Shown here in pieces: positions 38,201 through 48,274 of a DNA stretch of 52,980 nucleotides. The DNA is taken from positions 1 through 52,980 of the forward strand of contig JAIVFJ010000380.1 of NCBI GenBank assembly GCA_025765615.1, read 5' to 3'. Under the pieces are notes generated by a model, which had not been told where the DNA came from, searched no databases, and was given only the letters and a program-made list of their open reading frames with translations. Source of the stretch: Zopfochytrium polystomum (lineage: Eukaryota > Chytridiomycota > Chytridiomycetes > Chytridiales > Chytridiaceae). The position numbers were made by a program, and so were the translations under genes. Each line of letters begins with the position of its first letter. The first letter of the stretch is position 1.

Positions 38201-40906
38201 GCTGGTGCGGGTAAAGCCACAGGTGCCGGTGCTGGTAAGGCTGGTGGCGTTACCAACGGCAAGACGGCAGGTACAGGACGCGGAACCGGCGCCAACGGCG
38301 GAGCGGGAGGAAAAGCGACCGGAACCGGCGGCAAAGGAGCCACAGCTGGCACCAAGGCGCCAGCGTCGACCCGCGGCGGCGGCGGTGGTGGTGGAACCCC
38401 CGGTAAAGCGGGTGGTGCGAACGGCAAGACCACTGTGGGCGGCGCCGGCAAAGGGGCTGGTGCGGGTAAAGCCGCAGGTGCCGGTGCCGGTAAAGCTGGT
38501 GGCGTTACCAATGGCAAGACGGCAGGTGCAGGACGCGGAACCGGTGCCAACGGCGGGGCGGGAGGAAAAGCGGCCGGAGCCGGCGGCAAAGGAGCCACAG
38601 CGGGCACCAAGGCGCCAGCGTCGACCCGCGGCGGCGGTGGTGGTGGTGGAACCCCCGGTAAAGCGGGTGGCGCGAACGGCAAGACCACTGTGGGCGGTGC
38701 CGGCAAAGGGGCTGGTGCGGGTAAAGCCACAGGTGCCGGTGCTGGTAAGGCTGGTGGCGTTACCAACGGCAAGACGGCAGGTACAGGACGCGGAACCGGT
38801 GCCAACGGCGGGGCGGGAGGAAAAGCGACCGGAGCCGGCAGCAAAGGAGCCACAGCCAAGGCGCCAGCCTCGACCCGCGGCGGTGGTGGTGGTAGTGGAA
38901 CGGCCGGTAAAGCGGGCGGTGCGACCGGTAAGACCGCAGGGGGCGGCACCGGGAAAGGTGCTGGTACGGGCAAAACGGTAGGCGCTGGTGCTGGTGCCGG
39001 TAAGGCTAGTGGCGGTACCAACGCGAAGACGGCAGGTACTGGACGCGGTTCCGGCGCCAACGGCGGAACCGGAGGAAAAGGGACCGGAACCGGCGGCAAA
39101 GGAGTCGCTGGTGGAAGCAAGGCGCCAGCGTCGACCCGCGGCGGAGGAGGAGCTGCCGGCGGCGGTAAAGCCGGCACTGCGAACGGCAAGACCGCAGCGG
39201 CCGGTGGAGGTAAAGGAGCTGCTGCGGTCAAAGCAGGAGGCGTCGGTGCCGGTAAAGCCGGTGGCGTTGCCAACGGCAAGACCGCAGGCGCTGGACGCGG
39301 TACCGGCGCGAACGGAGGCGGCAAAGGAACACCAGCTGGCGGCAAGGCTGCAACGACCACCCGCGGCGGCGGCGGTGGAGCCGGAGGAGGTAAAGCTGTC
39401 GGCGCGAGCGGCAAGGCTGCAGCAGCAGCGGGCGCTGGCGGTGGTAAAGGCGGCGGCGCGGGGAAAGCTGGTGGCGCCGGCAAGGGTGGTGGTAGTACGC
39501 CTGGCAAGACCGCGAGTACCGGACGCGGAACCGCCGGCGGCAAAGGAGTCGCTGCCGGAAGCAAGGCGCCAGCGTCGACTCGCGGCGGCGGTGGAGGAAC
39601 GGCCGGCGGCGGCGGTAAAGCGGGTGGTGCGAACACCAAGACCGCTGTGGGCGGAGGCGGCAAAGGAGCTGGCGCTAGCAAAGCAGGAAGCGCCGGCGCC
39701 GTAGGTAAGACGGCAGGAGCTGGACGAGGCACCGGCGCGAACGGAGGCGGCAAGGCAGCAGTCGCTGCCCGCGGCGGTGGAGCTCAAACTGGCGGCGGAG
39801 GCAAAGGAATGGGTGGTGCTGGCGGCAAGACCGGAACGACTGGAGCCGGAACTGGTAAAGGTGCTGCTGGTAAGCCCGCTGGCGGCGGCGGCGGCAAAAA
39901 TGGTGGTGCCACTGGCGCGGCCCGCGCAAACGGTGGAGGCGGCGGTAAGGCGACTCCTCAGGCTGCCGGCAGGAAGGCTGACACGCAGGCCCGCAGCACT
40001 ACTGGCGGCGGAGCCGGAGGCGGAAAGACCGTGGCAGGCAAAACTGGCGGAAGCGCGGCGGGCCGCGGCACCGGCACCAATGGAGGCGGAAGCGCTAAAG
40101 TGGCCGCAGCTGGCGGCAAGGCACCAGCGGCGAACCGCGGTGGCGGCGGCGGCGGCGGAGCTGGAGGCGGCAAGGCCGGAGGCGCCGGCAGTAAAGGAGC
40201 CGCAGCACCTGGACGTAAGGCAGTGGCGACAACACGCGGTGGTACTGGCGCCGGCGGCGGCGGCGGCGGCGGCAAAGCCGGGGGTTCGAATGGCAAGCCG
40301 GCCGCTGGCAGTCGTGGCACTGGCGCGAACGGCGGCGGCGGTGGTGGGGGTGGAAAACAGGCCGCAGCGGGAAGCAAGGCAGCCCCGACGACGGCGCGCG
40401 GCGGAGGTGGAGGCGGCGCCAAGGGCGGCGGGGGAGGAGGTAAGGCGGCCGGAGGTGCCGGCGGCGGTGGTGGCGGTTCTGCGCGCGGCAACACCGGTCG
40501 TAGCGTTGGAGGAGGAGCGAGCAAAGCGACCCCTGTGCGCACGAATGGCGGCGGTGGAAGCGCTGCGCCGAAGAGCCAGGCGAGAGGAGGTACCAGCGGT
40601 GGCGGCGGCGGGACAAAGGCTCCGGCGCAGAAACAGCAAACTGGAGGTGGAGGCGGCGGCGGCGGCGCGGCGAGGCAGTCAGGCACGACGTCGAAGCAGG
40701 CGGCAGCAGCAGCACCGCAGAAACAGCAAGCAGCTGCGCCGAAACAGCAGGCAAAACCATCGTCAGCTGCTGCCGCGCAGAAGCAACAACCGGCAGCAGC
40801 TTCTAAGCAGGTGGCGGCCCCGAAGCAGCAGCAGCAGGCGGCTAAGCCCGCAGCGGCAGCATCGAAGCCGGCAAGTGGTGGTGGGGGAGGAGGCAAAAAG
40901 AAATGA
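34135..40906 (+). CDS. Kinase-like protein with giant Gly/Ala/Lys-rich repeat tail
   Basis: The ATG at 34135 follows a CA repeat. A hydrophobic segment (PFFVAFLAFLAALAAV, about residue 100) suggests a membrane anchor or late signal. After introns at 34570-34704, 34811-34948 and two more before 35535, a compact kinase-like core appears: VFAAKDKAGNDVIYKK (possible beta3 Lys), YEHRDVNPGNIRVS (HRD-type catalytic loop) and SLIDWDHA (DxD metal motif). Catalytic-loop wording of this kind is seen in FunK1-like and aminoglycoside/choline-kinase-like families. From about 35700 to the stop at 40906 the protein is about 1,700 residues of Gly, Ala, Lys and Thr with AGK, GGK and STRGGGG motifs, surely disordered and strongly basic, ending in Gln/Ala-rich stretches and KKK. 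The kinase assignment is moderate; the tail is certain. Confidence 0.65.
37133..38905 (+). repeat. 255-bp in-frame tandem repeat (85-residue unit)
   Basis: The phrase GGTAAAGCGGGTGG(T/C)GCGA recurs at 37133, 37388, 37637, 37892, 38147, 38402, 38657 and 38906. Spacing is 255 bp except two 249-bp units that lack two codons. Each unit encodes AGGANGKT(A/T)VGGAGKGAGA and runs to KAPASTRGGGG. Units alternate between two variants (ACCGCT..GCCACA..GGTACAGG against ACCACT..GCCGCA..GGTGCTGG), so a 510-bp dimer is the higher-order repeat. Diverged relatives extend to either side. Confidence 0.9.
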
Positions 40907-41291
40907 GGAGGAGTTAGAGAGGAAATGTATCGGACCTCAACGGGATGATTTGCCGAGTGCATTGTCTTCGTCGTTACAGTACTACTACTACTTACACTTC
41001 ACTTTTCAATCATTTTCGATACTACTACTACTTCTTCTACTACACAAGTGCTGTTTCCTCTTTCCGTTCTTCTCTGAATAATGCGCATTTGGCCAACACA
41101 CACACATACATATTTTCGTCAGGGACGACAGGAACATGTTGAGTAAGGTCTTGGTCAAGCAGGACCGATCCTTCCGCCAGTAGGACCAATACTTAGCTCC
41201 CTGGTGACAAAAACGAACTCTACGTACAGCAGCAGCAGCAGCAGCGCCAGCCGCGACGTCATCGTAGCCACCCTGGCCGTCGCTCCCTAGC

Positions 41292-41796
41292 ATGGTTGTG
41301 GCCGAAATTCTTTCGCGCCTCTTGGTCCCAGACCTGTGGGCCACCGCTACCGCGTCGGCAACTTGACGACATTTGAGCGTTAGGGGCGTCGTCGCTTTCT
41401 GCTGCAAATTTGATACTTCCCATACCTGACCGAAACACACACCTTGCTTGCTCCCAACATGTTGAAAACCCATCTGTCTCCAGGTCGCGGAGAGTGCGAA
41501 CCAGTCTGTCTGGCGGCGAATGCTCCTTAAAACATACTACCGCGGCAACACCTTCGTTGCAAGGCTACCCATGCCCGACGGCGACGTCTGGCCGTGGATG
41601 CCGATGATAAAGTCTATCTCGATCCAAACGGCGAGCAGCCATGGCCTGCAGCCAGCGCTGCAGTCGGTCCAGGCGGTACGGAATCGATTCGTTGGGAATG
41701 AATTAGTTCACGCGGTGGCGGCGGCCGCCCAGGCCCGCACCGGGCGTTGTGAAGGGGAGTTGTTGGCGAAGAGCAGAGTGCGGACAAATGTGTGAG
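41292..41796 (+). pseudogene. Small F-box-like gene or fragment
   Basis: An ATG at 41292 reads MVVAEILSRLLVPDLWATAT, like an F-box start. After a likely intron ending CTCCAG near 41484, the frame VAESANQSVWRRMLLKTYYR would form its second half. The frame stops at 41794-41796. The exon join is not clean in phase, so it may be a broken copy. It differs from the 20155 family and may be a separate F-box lineage. Confidence 0.4.
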
Positions 41797-41989
41797 GTGA
41801 AGTCAGGTCACACGCCCGTCCAACTCGTTTTGCACAGGACTTTGCAAACAAGGACATGGACATTCTGTTGGGTTCTGGTTTTGAAACACCCTGTCTGACA
41901 GTTGAGATTCCTCAATTTAGCAATAGAGCCAGGAAGTTGTGCAAAAATTTTGTGGTTGCTGAATGTCTATATGTTATATGTTGTATGAA

Positions 41990-42072
41990 GGGCAGATGGC
42001 TGAGTTGGTCCAAGGCACCAGATTAAGGCTCTGGTCTCCCTGGAGGCGTGGGTTTGAATCCCACTCTGCTCA
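41990..42072 (+). tRNA. tRNA-Leu (anticodon AAG)
   Basis: The acceptor GGGCAGA pairs with TCTGCTC (one G-T wobble). The D arm starts GGCTGAG; the anticodon stem CCAGA/TCTGG holds loop TTAAGGC; a long variable arm (about 13 nt) fits class II; the T arm is GTGGG/CCCAC. The discriminator is A. No intron. Confidence 0.85.
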
Positions 42073-42475
42073 ATTACACTGCCAGAATATCACCCTAGGA
42101 TCATTTCAACCCTGAGCCTTGATGATCTGCCTTTTCGGACCACATACAGGTTTTGATAGTTGAATGTAATCGGACTTCTATCTCCCAATTGCTGAGCACA
42201 CCAATAAATTTCAGGGAAAATTGGAAGAACAATTGAAATAATTGAGGAATGGACAGAGCACCAATGAGGTCCAATGGCTGCAAGCTTGTGCACCTTTTGA
42301 CCCACAATTTTTGGCCTTTCAGGAATTGTTTCCTTACGAGAATCTCACAGAACCAATCGCCCTGACATTGCATTGTACACCACACAATTAACCTTTTGAG
42401 AGCCCTGCGCCCCCTCACTCTCCTCAAAAAAAATTCTGCTAGTGTCAGATAGCAGTAGGCTGATATCATGGGGAA

Positions 42476-42570
42476 GCTCTGTTAACTCAGTTGGTAAGAG
42501 TGTAGAGCTACTACGCCCTCTTGTGACTTGAGGTACTCTAAAGTCACAAGTTCGATCCCTGTACAGAGCA
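42476..42570 (+). tRNA. tRNA-like gene with 21-nt intron, apparent anticodon ACT
   Basis: The acceptor GCTCTGT pairs with ACAGAGC, D stem ACTC with GAGT, and anticodon stem TAGAG with CTCTA around a 28-nt loop, as expected for a 7-nt loop plus a 21-nt intron after position 37. A 5-nt variable loop and a T arm (ACAAG/CCTGT, one mismatch) follow. The loop starts CTACTA, giving anticodon ACT. That would read Ser AGT codons but lacks the long serine variable arm, so the identity is doubtful. Confidence 0.6.
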
Positions 42571-43349
42571 TGTGGATAAATAAGGTGACTGATTTTCTGG
42601 AGCACCACACTTTAAGCTGTCTTGGTTCCTCAACCCCAAAAGACTGAGCCAGTTTGAATTGTCAATCTGGTTTTTGCGCAAAGTACTGAGACCAAGAATT
42701 GGCGATCAAGTTGGCAATGGCAGCAGGCGCGATCAGGTTGAGTGTCCTGTTTGTCACTGAGGGTTTTGAGGACATGGGCAAGGTTTGGTGGACAGGTCAC
42801 AAAGAGAGGCGGAGTCGCAGGTGGAGCCAAGCCAAGTTGCAATCAAGTGTGGTACGACTTTTTTGCTTGCTTTTTCAATGTGTCTACTTTTTTTTTTCAT
42901 TCCACTAATTGGGTTGTCTTTTTCACTCTGATTGCTGTCAAAAAAAAGGATTCTTTGTGGGCAACTTAGGGGTCTTGAATTCTCCTTGCACAGCTAAAGG
43001 AGATGTGGCTACCTATAGCCCTCACCATTGCCACATGAGTGGGCAATCCTGGGGCTTGCTGCTGTGGAGATGGAGGTAGTACACTACTGAAGGTGGTGGT
43101 GGTGGGAGGTTGATCTTGGCTTCTGTCAGTCTTGTGTTTGTCTTTATACAAAACTGTTACAAGGACCCTCACTTGCAAAATGCTGCAAGTCATCCTTGCA
43201 GAGCAGTGTCAGGTCAAAACTCCTGCACACTGCTTACACACCAAAAGACCCAAAACTAACAAGACTTTCTCCCACATCACGTGACCGCCTATCCTGGGGT
43301 ACCTCGTTCCACCATTACATCATCTAATGCATTGGGTCCTGGGATGTCC

Positions 43350-43354
43350 CCCAG
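43350..43354. other. Left target-site duplication CCCAG
   Basis: CCCAG directly precedes the TGTTG start of the solo LTR and is repeated at 43663-43667 directly after its ACA end. Confidence 0.75.
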
Positions 43355-43373
43355 TGTTGTAAATCACCCTCTG

Positions 43374-43436
43374 GAAACCTCTGGAACCTTCTAGAACATT
43401 CCTTCATGGAACCTTGTGGAACCTTCTGGAACCTTC
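43374..43436 (+). promoter_or_regulatory. Heat-shock-element array within the LTR
   Basis: Alternating GAA and TTC triplets fall on a strict 5-bp register at 43384, 43389, 43394, 43399, 43409, 43419, 43424, 43429 and 43434, with degenerate units at 43404 and 43414 and another GAA in register at 43374. This matches the nGAAnnTTCn binding site of heat-shock factor trimers and lies about 110 bp before the TATA box. Confidence 0.75.
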
Positions 43437-43546
43437 GTTGTTTTCCTGACTTGTCTTGTTGTCATTGGTATCATTGGTATCATTATATTACTAATTGCTC
43501 TTTCTGGAACTTTCTTTGAGTTTTGACAAGGAAGACTCTTAAAAGG

Positions 43547-43554
43547 TATAAAAG
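43547..43554 (+). promoter_or_regulatory. TATA box of the LTR
   Basis: TATAAAAG followed by a G run, about 115 bp before the LTR end, correctly placed for an R-region start near 43580. Confidence 0.7.
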
Positions 43555-44597
43555 GGGGTTGGGAGACCTGTCCCATCCCTCAAGTGAATTATTGTTTCCA
43601 ATACAATCATCACTCCTCTCAGTTCCTTGTCTGCCTTGTCCTGTCCTGCCATATTCCTGACACCCAGTGTCCAAAGTGGCAAGCCTGCACCCCTAATATG
43701 CCCAGTATCCCTCTGACCAGATTGCTTTACCTCAGCTCCAGCGCCGTCACCGTCCACCAACAATATGAAGTTTTTTGGATGACAGCTAATATTCATTACT
43801 TGATACACAGCTAGCCTCTGCCATGGCAAACCCTGTGATTCCGAGAGTCGGACCTATGCTGTAGTTCCCCTCTGCTAGACACTATAGCTGGATTCGACCA
43901 AAGATCTCATGCTGGAACAGTCCCTGGCGACTGGAAAAGGACTGATCCAGCTGACAATTTTGGATTCAAAGATTGCAGTTGGTTGTGGGAGGCCAGAAAC
44001 CTTGAGGCAAAAGTAACTACTCCCATTTAGGGTCAGTTTGAGCTCAGTAACAATGTAGTGTGAAACTGCAAATGTCAGGAGTGCTGCATTTGTGGACATG
44101 ACAGACAAACAAGCCCACTGGTTCTACAGCAGTCTCCAGGGTGTGACAGACAACACAGTGGCATTGAGCAAACCATAAATCATAAGCTTTCAAAAGCCTT
44201 CAAATGAAGGCAAAGGACAGTGGATTAAGTGTCTGCAGCGCGATTGGGAGGTGGGGGAGGGGTTGATGGGCAGGTGATCCCTTAAGAAAATGGGACTATG
44301 AGGCTCCAATTGCGCAGACTTTTTGATCTGAAGCGGCTTGACACCAATGGTGACATCCAACAGAGACATGAGGGCAAAATTATTTACGGAGATATCCTGA
44401 AAATTTTGGTGAGTGAGACAGGGCCAGAAACTGTCAGCTGAAAAATTGCCAGAAATAACAAAATGCTGACAAACTAGTGATTTCTTTGTATTGGCAGGTC
44501 TGTCTGCCGTCCAGCCACTGACAGGAGTGTTGATTTCAACTTTGCAAGTAGGTCACTCACCAAGGTTTTCAGGATATTGCAGTAACAGATGGAGGAA

Positions 44598-44672
44598 TGA
44601 GCAGAGTGGAATTCGAACCCTCTCGGGACTACGACCTGAACGTAGCGCCTTGGACCGCTCAGCCATCTGCCC
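44598..44672 (-). tRNA. tRNA-Leu-like (anticodon CAG), short variable arm
   Basis: On the minus strand the acceptor GGGCAGA pairs with TCTGCTC, as in the Leu-AAG gene. The D arm starts GGCTGAGCGG, and the anticodon stem CTACG/CGTAG encloses TTCAGGT (CAG). The variable region is only about 6 nt instead of a long arm, and the T stem has one mismatch. It may be a decaying or pseudo tRNA. Confidence 0.6.
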
Positions 44673-44863
44673 CCATCCTCACACATACCCCTTTTAATAA
44701 TAGCGTGCACTTAGCCGCTCATCAAGGCAGTGTATCCATGAAGGATAATGGATACCGAGAAGGAACTCAATCAGAGTCTTTCCCCAGTACGATATTTACA
44801 AAATGGCAACTACAAGAACATTGTCCTAATTTCAAATAGTGCAGCGGGGAAGGCTGAAAGACA

Positions 44864-44957
44864 GCCTTCTTGGCTCAGTTGGCAGAGCGTCTCCCTAGTA
44901 CCAGGAGTGAATCCTGACGGCAGGAGAAGGTCACCAGTTCGATTCTGGTAGAAGGCA
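44864..44957 (+). tRNA. tRNA-Thr (anticodon AGT) with 21-nt intron
   Basis: The acceptor GCCTTCT/AGAAGGC, D stem GCTC/GAGC and T arm ACCAG/CTGGT are perfect. The anticodon stem TCTCC pairs with GGAGA across a 28-nt loop, which fits a 7-nt loop starting CTAGTA plus a 21-nt intron at the canonical place. The variable loop is AGGTC and the discriminator is A. Confidence 0.8.
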
Positions 44958-45674
44958 TGGCTGGCAGGAATTGGGCCTGTTCTATCCCATTATTGAGCCT
45001 TACTGGCAGGGAGCGCATTCTGCATTGATCTGCATTTCTGGGTTATTTTCCAATCAATCTGAAACCAGCCAGGAAGGAGGCTAAGGCTGGCTGGATTCAG
45101 ACCAGATACTAAGAGCTCTGTATCCAAGAATACACACAGACATGGTTTTCTCATATCTGTTTAAAGACCCAGATATCTGGTGGAGGGCGGATGTCTGGAC
45201 TTTGTCAGCAGATTGGGCAGATATTTGGTCTTTTTGCATATCAGTGACTGGGAATTATCTGTGAGGCAGATGTGGGCAGTAATTGTCCACCACATCCGCC
45301 AGAGGTTTGGAGCAGATCCGGCAGAGATCCAGCAGAGGTCCAGTCTCCACTTTCTCAGATGCCAGCCTTAAAGGAAGCTGTTCTCCAGCACTGCCCATTG
45401 ATTGTGTGCATACTCCAGAACTGTGTTCAAGTCATACCACTTGCACTTAATCAGGAACTTCTGTTTTGGTTTTTTTCTTTTCCCCTGAGGCACAAATCTG
45501 CACCCAAACCTCTTTATAATTGTATGATGTTCCTAAGTGAGACACATTTGACACAAGGCAAAGTCTCAGCACGGTAGAAGAGTCAGGCATGCTAGCCTAT
45601 TTGTTTACTTGGCTAAACTGGATTGTTGTTGTTCTTCCCACAAGATTTTGCAAACCCCACGAAATCTTTGCACT

Positions 45675-45748
45675 GGTCACATGGTGTAGTTGGTTATCAC
45701 GTCTGTCTAACACACAGACGGTCTCCAGTTCGAGTCTGGATGTGACCA
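45675..45748 (+). tRNA. tRNA-Val (anticodon AAC)
   Basis: The acceptor GGTCACA/TGTGACC, D arm GTGTAGTTGG...CAC, anticodon stem TCTGT/ACAGA with loop CTAACAC, and T arm TCCAG/CTGGA all pair perfectly. No intron. Confidence 0.9.
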
Positions 45749-46961
45749 AATTCTCCTCTTTCTTGTCCCAGCTCTACTGTCTGTTTGTGGTGTTTGTGCT
45801 GTTGGCAAAAGATGGGGACTGGGCTGGTGAAGGGGTCTTGTGTGGGTTTCAGTTCCCAAATCAGGAAGGTGGCTCCAGAGCCCTAAAAAGGTATTGGATG
45901 GACAGTGTGTTGAGGGCACAGGCCTACTGTGCGTCTGGCAATAATTCTACCACTGAACCCACTGTTGTGCAATGCCTATGAACGTGGCAAATTCCCAGTG
46001 TTACTCTGTTGACTAGTATCTCATCTTCTCCAACGCATTTTCCAGCAAGAACAGCAAAGTTGGTCAGTGTACTCAGAGTGGACCACACCTGCAGCTTTAC
46101 ATGACTAGAACTTTGTTCCAAAAAGTTCCATTATATACACTCTGATCTTTGTTTTCAAGAGCCCACCTGGTGGGGGGCAAATTCAAGGAGAGAAAGCCTG
46201 ATCATTCCCAGGTGAGGCTCCAACATGACGCAACTCAGGTGTAATTGTGTCCTCCCCATGGCCAGAAAAAAGGGACAAATATTGCTGCTTTGTTTAAAAG
46301 TGTTGCTGTGCACAGATTGTAATCGACACTGCGCAGAAAAAACTGGGGGGTCTGTTGGTTTGTCCAGAAAAACTTTTCCCATTTTGTTTGAACAGCAATC
46401 CAAGCGTGACAGTTTTTGATGTGCTGCAAGGCAGCAAAGCATAAGTTAAAAAGTTTTCTTTTCTTTTTTGTCACGATCTTTGTCAGGTCAGTCTCCTGCA
46501 TTCCCAAATTGTTTTTACATTTAGTTTTGCCCATAAAAACAGTCAAGAACAAGAAAAGGTCTCGCCTTAGAGGTTGAACCACTCTTGCCACTGCCACTTT
46601 TGATCATATTAGCTATGAAACAAGCTCTGTCTGGAGGCTCTGCTCAGGCTGTTTTTTTTTTTTCTCCGCATGGAAACAGTCTGGAGCAAAACAGCAATAC
46701 CAATTTATTGGATCAACTTGTACCCATCAAAGCAAATTGCAATGAAGCCCCTCGCATCATTTATTTGCTATGCTTTGACAAAGCAATCACTGCCCAGTGT
46801 AGTTAGAAAAACAAGAGAAAAATACCTGCTCAGTGTCACCTGCCTCTGTTTGGTGGCAGCACCAACCAGCCTCCCCTCAACACTCCAGACTGATTGTGGG
46901 AGTCTTCAAGGCCCCCACCATCACAATTTCCACTGTGGGGAGACCGTCAACCCAAATGTTG

Positions 46962-47033
46962 AGGCCGCACCCGGATTCGAACCGGGGTTCCCAGAATCAA
47001 AATCTGATGTGATAACCCCTACACTATGCAGCC
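46962..47033 (-). tRNA. tRNA-Gln (anticodon TTG)
   Basis: On the minus strand the acceptor GGCTGCA pairs with TGCGGCC (one wobble). The D arm is GTGTAGGGGTTATCAC, the anticodon stem TCAGA/TCTGG holds loop TTTTGAT, and the T loop is TCGAATC. The discriminator is T, as in many eukaryotic tRNA-Gln genes. Confidence 0.85.
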
Positions 47034-47586
47034 ATGCCCTGGGCAGCAAACCGTAAGGATCACGTTTGTGGACAAAACTTCGCATCACATCCTCTTTCCA
47101 AAAAAAAAAAAAAAAAGGAAAAGAAGAAAGCTTCCTTTTCTTCTTCATTTTGTTTCCTTCCAACATGCCCTTATGTTATTAGCACACAGAACTGAGTTCT
47201 GTTTGTTGCTGCCTGTTGTCTGCCATCACCTCGCTCCCCAGGCCTCGCACTGTATGGAGCGTCTTGCAGGCCACAAACCTCAGCAGTTTGGAAATGGCAG
47301 ACCAGGCAGTGTTTAAACCTTCCACAACTTGAGGAGGGCAACCTACAGTGCCATTGTGCCAGTCTGTGCCACTGTTTTTCCAAATTAGATAACAAAACCC
47401 TTTGGGAAAGTTGCATTTTGAGGTCAAAGGATTGAATCAAATTGAATCACATAGGAAATGCAGTCTTAAGGATCAGAGTGAGTCCTTATCCTTTCCAAGG
47501 CGAGTTTTATGGAATGCAGGATATCTGGCAGTGGACAAGTCATGACAATCCATTGTGGATGATTTTCATGGAGTGTGACATGAGTG

Positions 47587-47658
47587 GACTCCTTAGCTCA
47601 ACGGTAGAGCATTCGACTCCAGATCGAAAGGTTGCGTGTTCAAATCACGTAGGGGTCA
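47587..47658 (+). tRNA. tRNA-Trp (anticodon CCA)
   Basis: The acceptor GACTCCT/AGGGGTC has one wobble. The D arm is TAGCTCAACGGTAGAGCA, the anticodon stem TTCGA/TCGAA encloses CTCCAGA, and the T arm is GCGTG/CACGT. No intron. Confidence 0.9.
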
Positions 47659-47835
47659 TTTAAAGACCTACTACACAGTCCATATATTTATTATTGACAG
47701 TGTTTGAGTTACTCAGTTCCAGCTCCCTTTCCGCCGCTGGTGCAGGCAATGTCTGGAGCCCAAAGCATGGATTCAACTTGGTTTTGTGTGACAATCGAGA
47801 AAGATTTCCCCAACTGCAACAATGAGCCCTTCAGC

Positions 47836-48274
47836 CCCAGGGAGAGTAAGGCTGTCGTCTGCTTATCTCTATTGGGGGTTTTTTTTCCTTTTTTTATTTT
47901 ATTTTATTATTTTCACTAACTCCACCAAAAAAATTTGTAAAATCCTGCCAAAGTTGGCATAAAATACACATTGGAGAACTCCATATTGTGTCCAAAATCC
48001 AAAGAAATTTGATTGAGAAAGTATCAGGAAAAGGCAAAGTATCCTAATTATCTGCTTGTTGTTGGATATTTCAGATGATCTTGAATATTTCTTGAGTTTT
48101 CCATAAAAACCATAAAATTTGTTGGGTTTTTACTGTAGACACACAATGTGGTATTTCAGTGCCCATTTTATGCCAACTTTGGCCAGATTTTACGATTTTT
48201 TGGCAGAGTTAGTACTGCAAAGAAACCAATTTATCTGAGATAAGCAGACTGCAGGCTTTACAGGAGAGTGGAGA
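47836..48274. mobile_element. Foldback (inverted-repeat) element, about 440 bp
   Basis: The left side (GAGTAAGGCTG, GTCTGCTTATCTC, CACTAACTC, CCAAAGTTGGCATAAAAT) recurs as the reverse complement on the right (ATTTTATGCCAACTTTGG, GAGTTAGTA, GAGATAAGCAGAC, CAGGCTTTAC). Arms exceed 100 nt. Weaker pairing continues inward through CCATATTGTGTC against GACACACAATGTGG. It resembles a MITE or foldback element without coding capacity. Target-site duplications were not clear. Confidence 0.65.

Larger units (their letters stand above)
43355..43662 (+). mobile_element. Solo LTR (308 bp) of an LTR retrotransposon
   Basis: The segment starts TGTTG and ends TGACA, so it has TG...CA ends, and is flanked by the 5-bp direct repeat CCCAG. 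Inside are an upstream activating array, a clear TATA box (TATAAAAG at 43547) and a following C/T-rich leader. This is LTR promoter architecture. No primer-binding site or gag-pol lies on either side and I saw no second copy in the window, so it is a solo LTR left by recombination. Confidence 0.75.

Noticed and set aside
37133..38905. CRISPR-like regular repeats
   Set aside because: The spacing is regular, but the units are contiguous, in-frame coding repeats without unique spacers, in a eukaryotic gene.
36969..38981. 670-codon plus-strand frame of Arg/Pro/Glu repeats
   Set aside because: Alternative frame of the same tandem repeat. The Gly/Ala/Lys frame continues from the kinase-like exons and ends with a natural stop.
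35291..40639. 1,782-codon open frame on the minus strand (and a 1,425-codon one in another frame)
   Set aside because: Antisense shadow of the Gly/Ala/Lys-rich repeat; GC-biased codons leave no stops in several frames. The translation is Ser/Thr/Ala or Pro/Ala repeats without domains.
43855..43930. tRNA-like GGATTCGACC near 43892
   Set aside because: Only a B-box-like match; no cloverleaf on either strand.
45165..45185. Palindrome CCAGATATCTGG
   Set aside because: A 12-bp palindrome alone is expected by chance in this length and has no supporting context.
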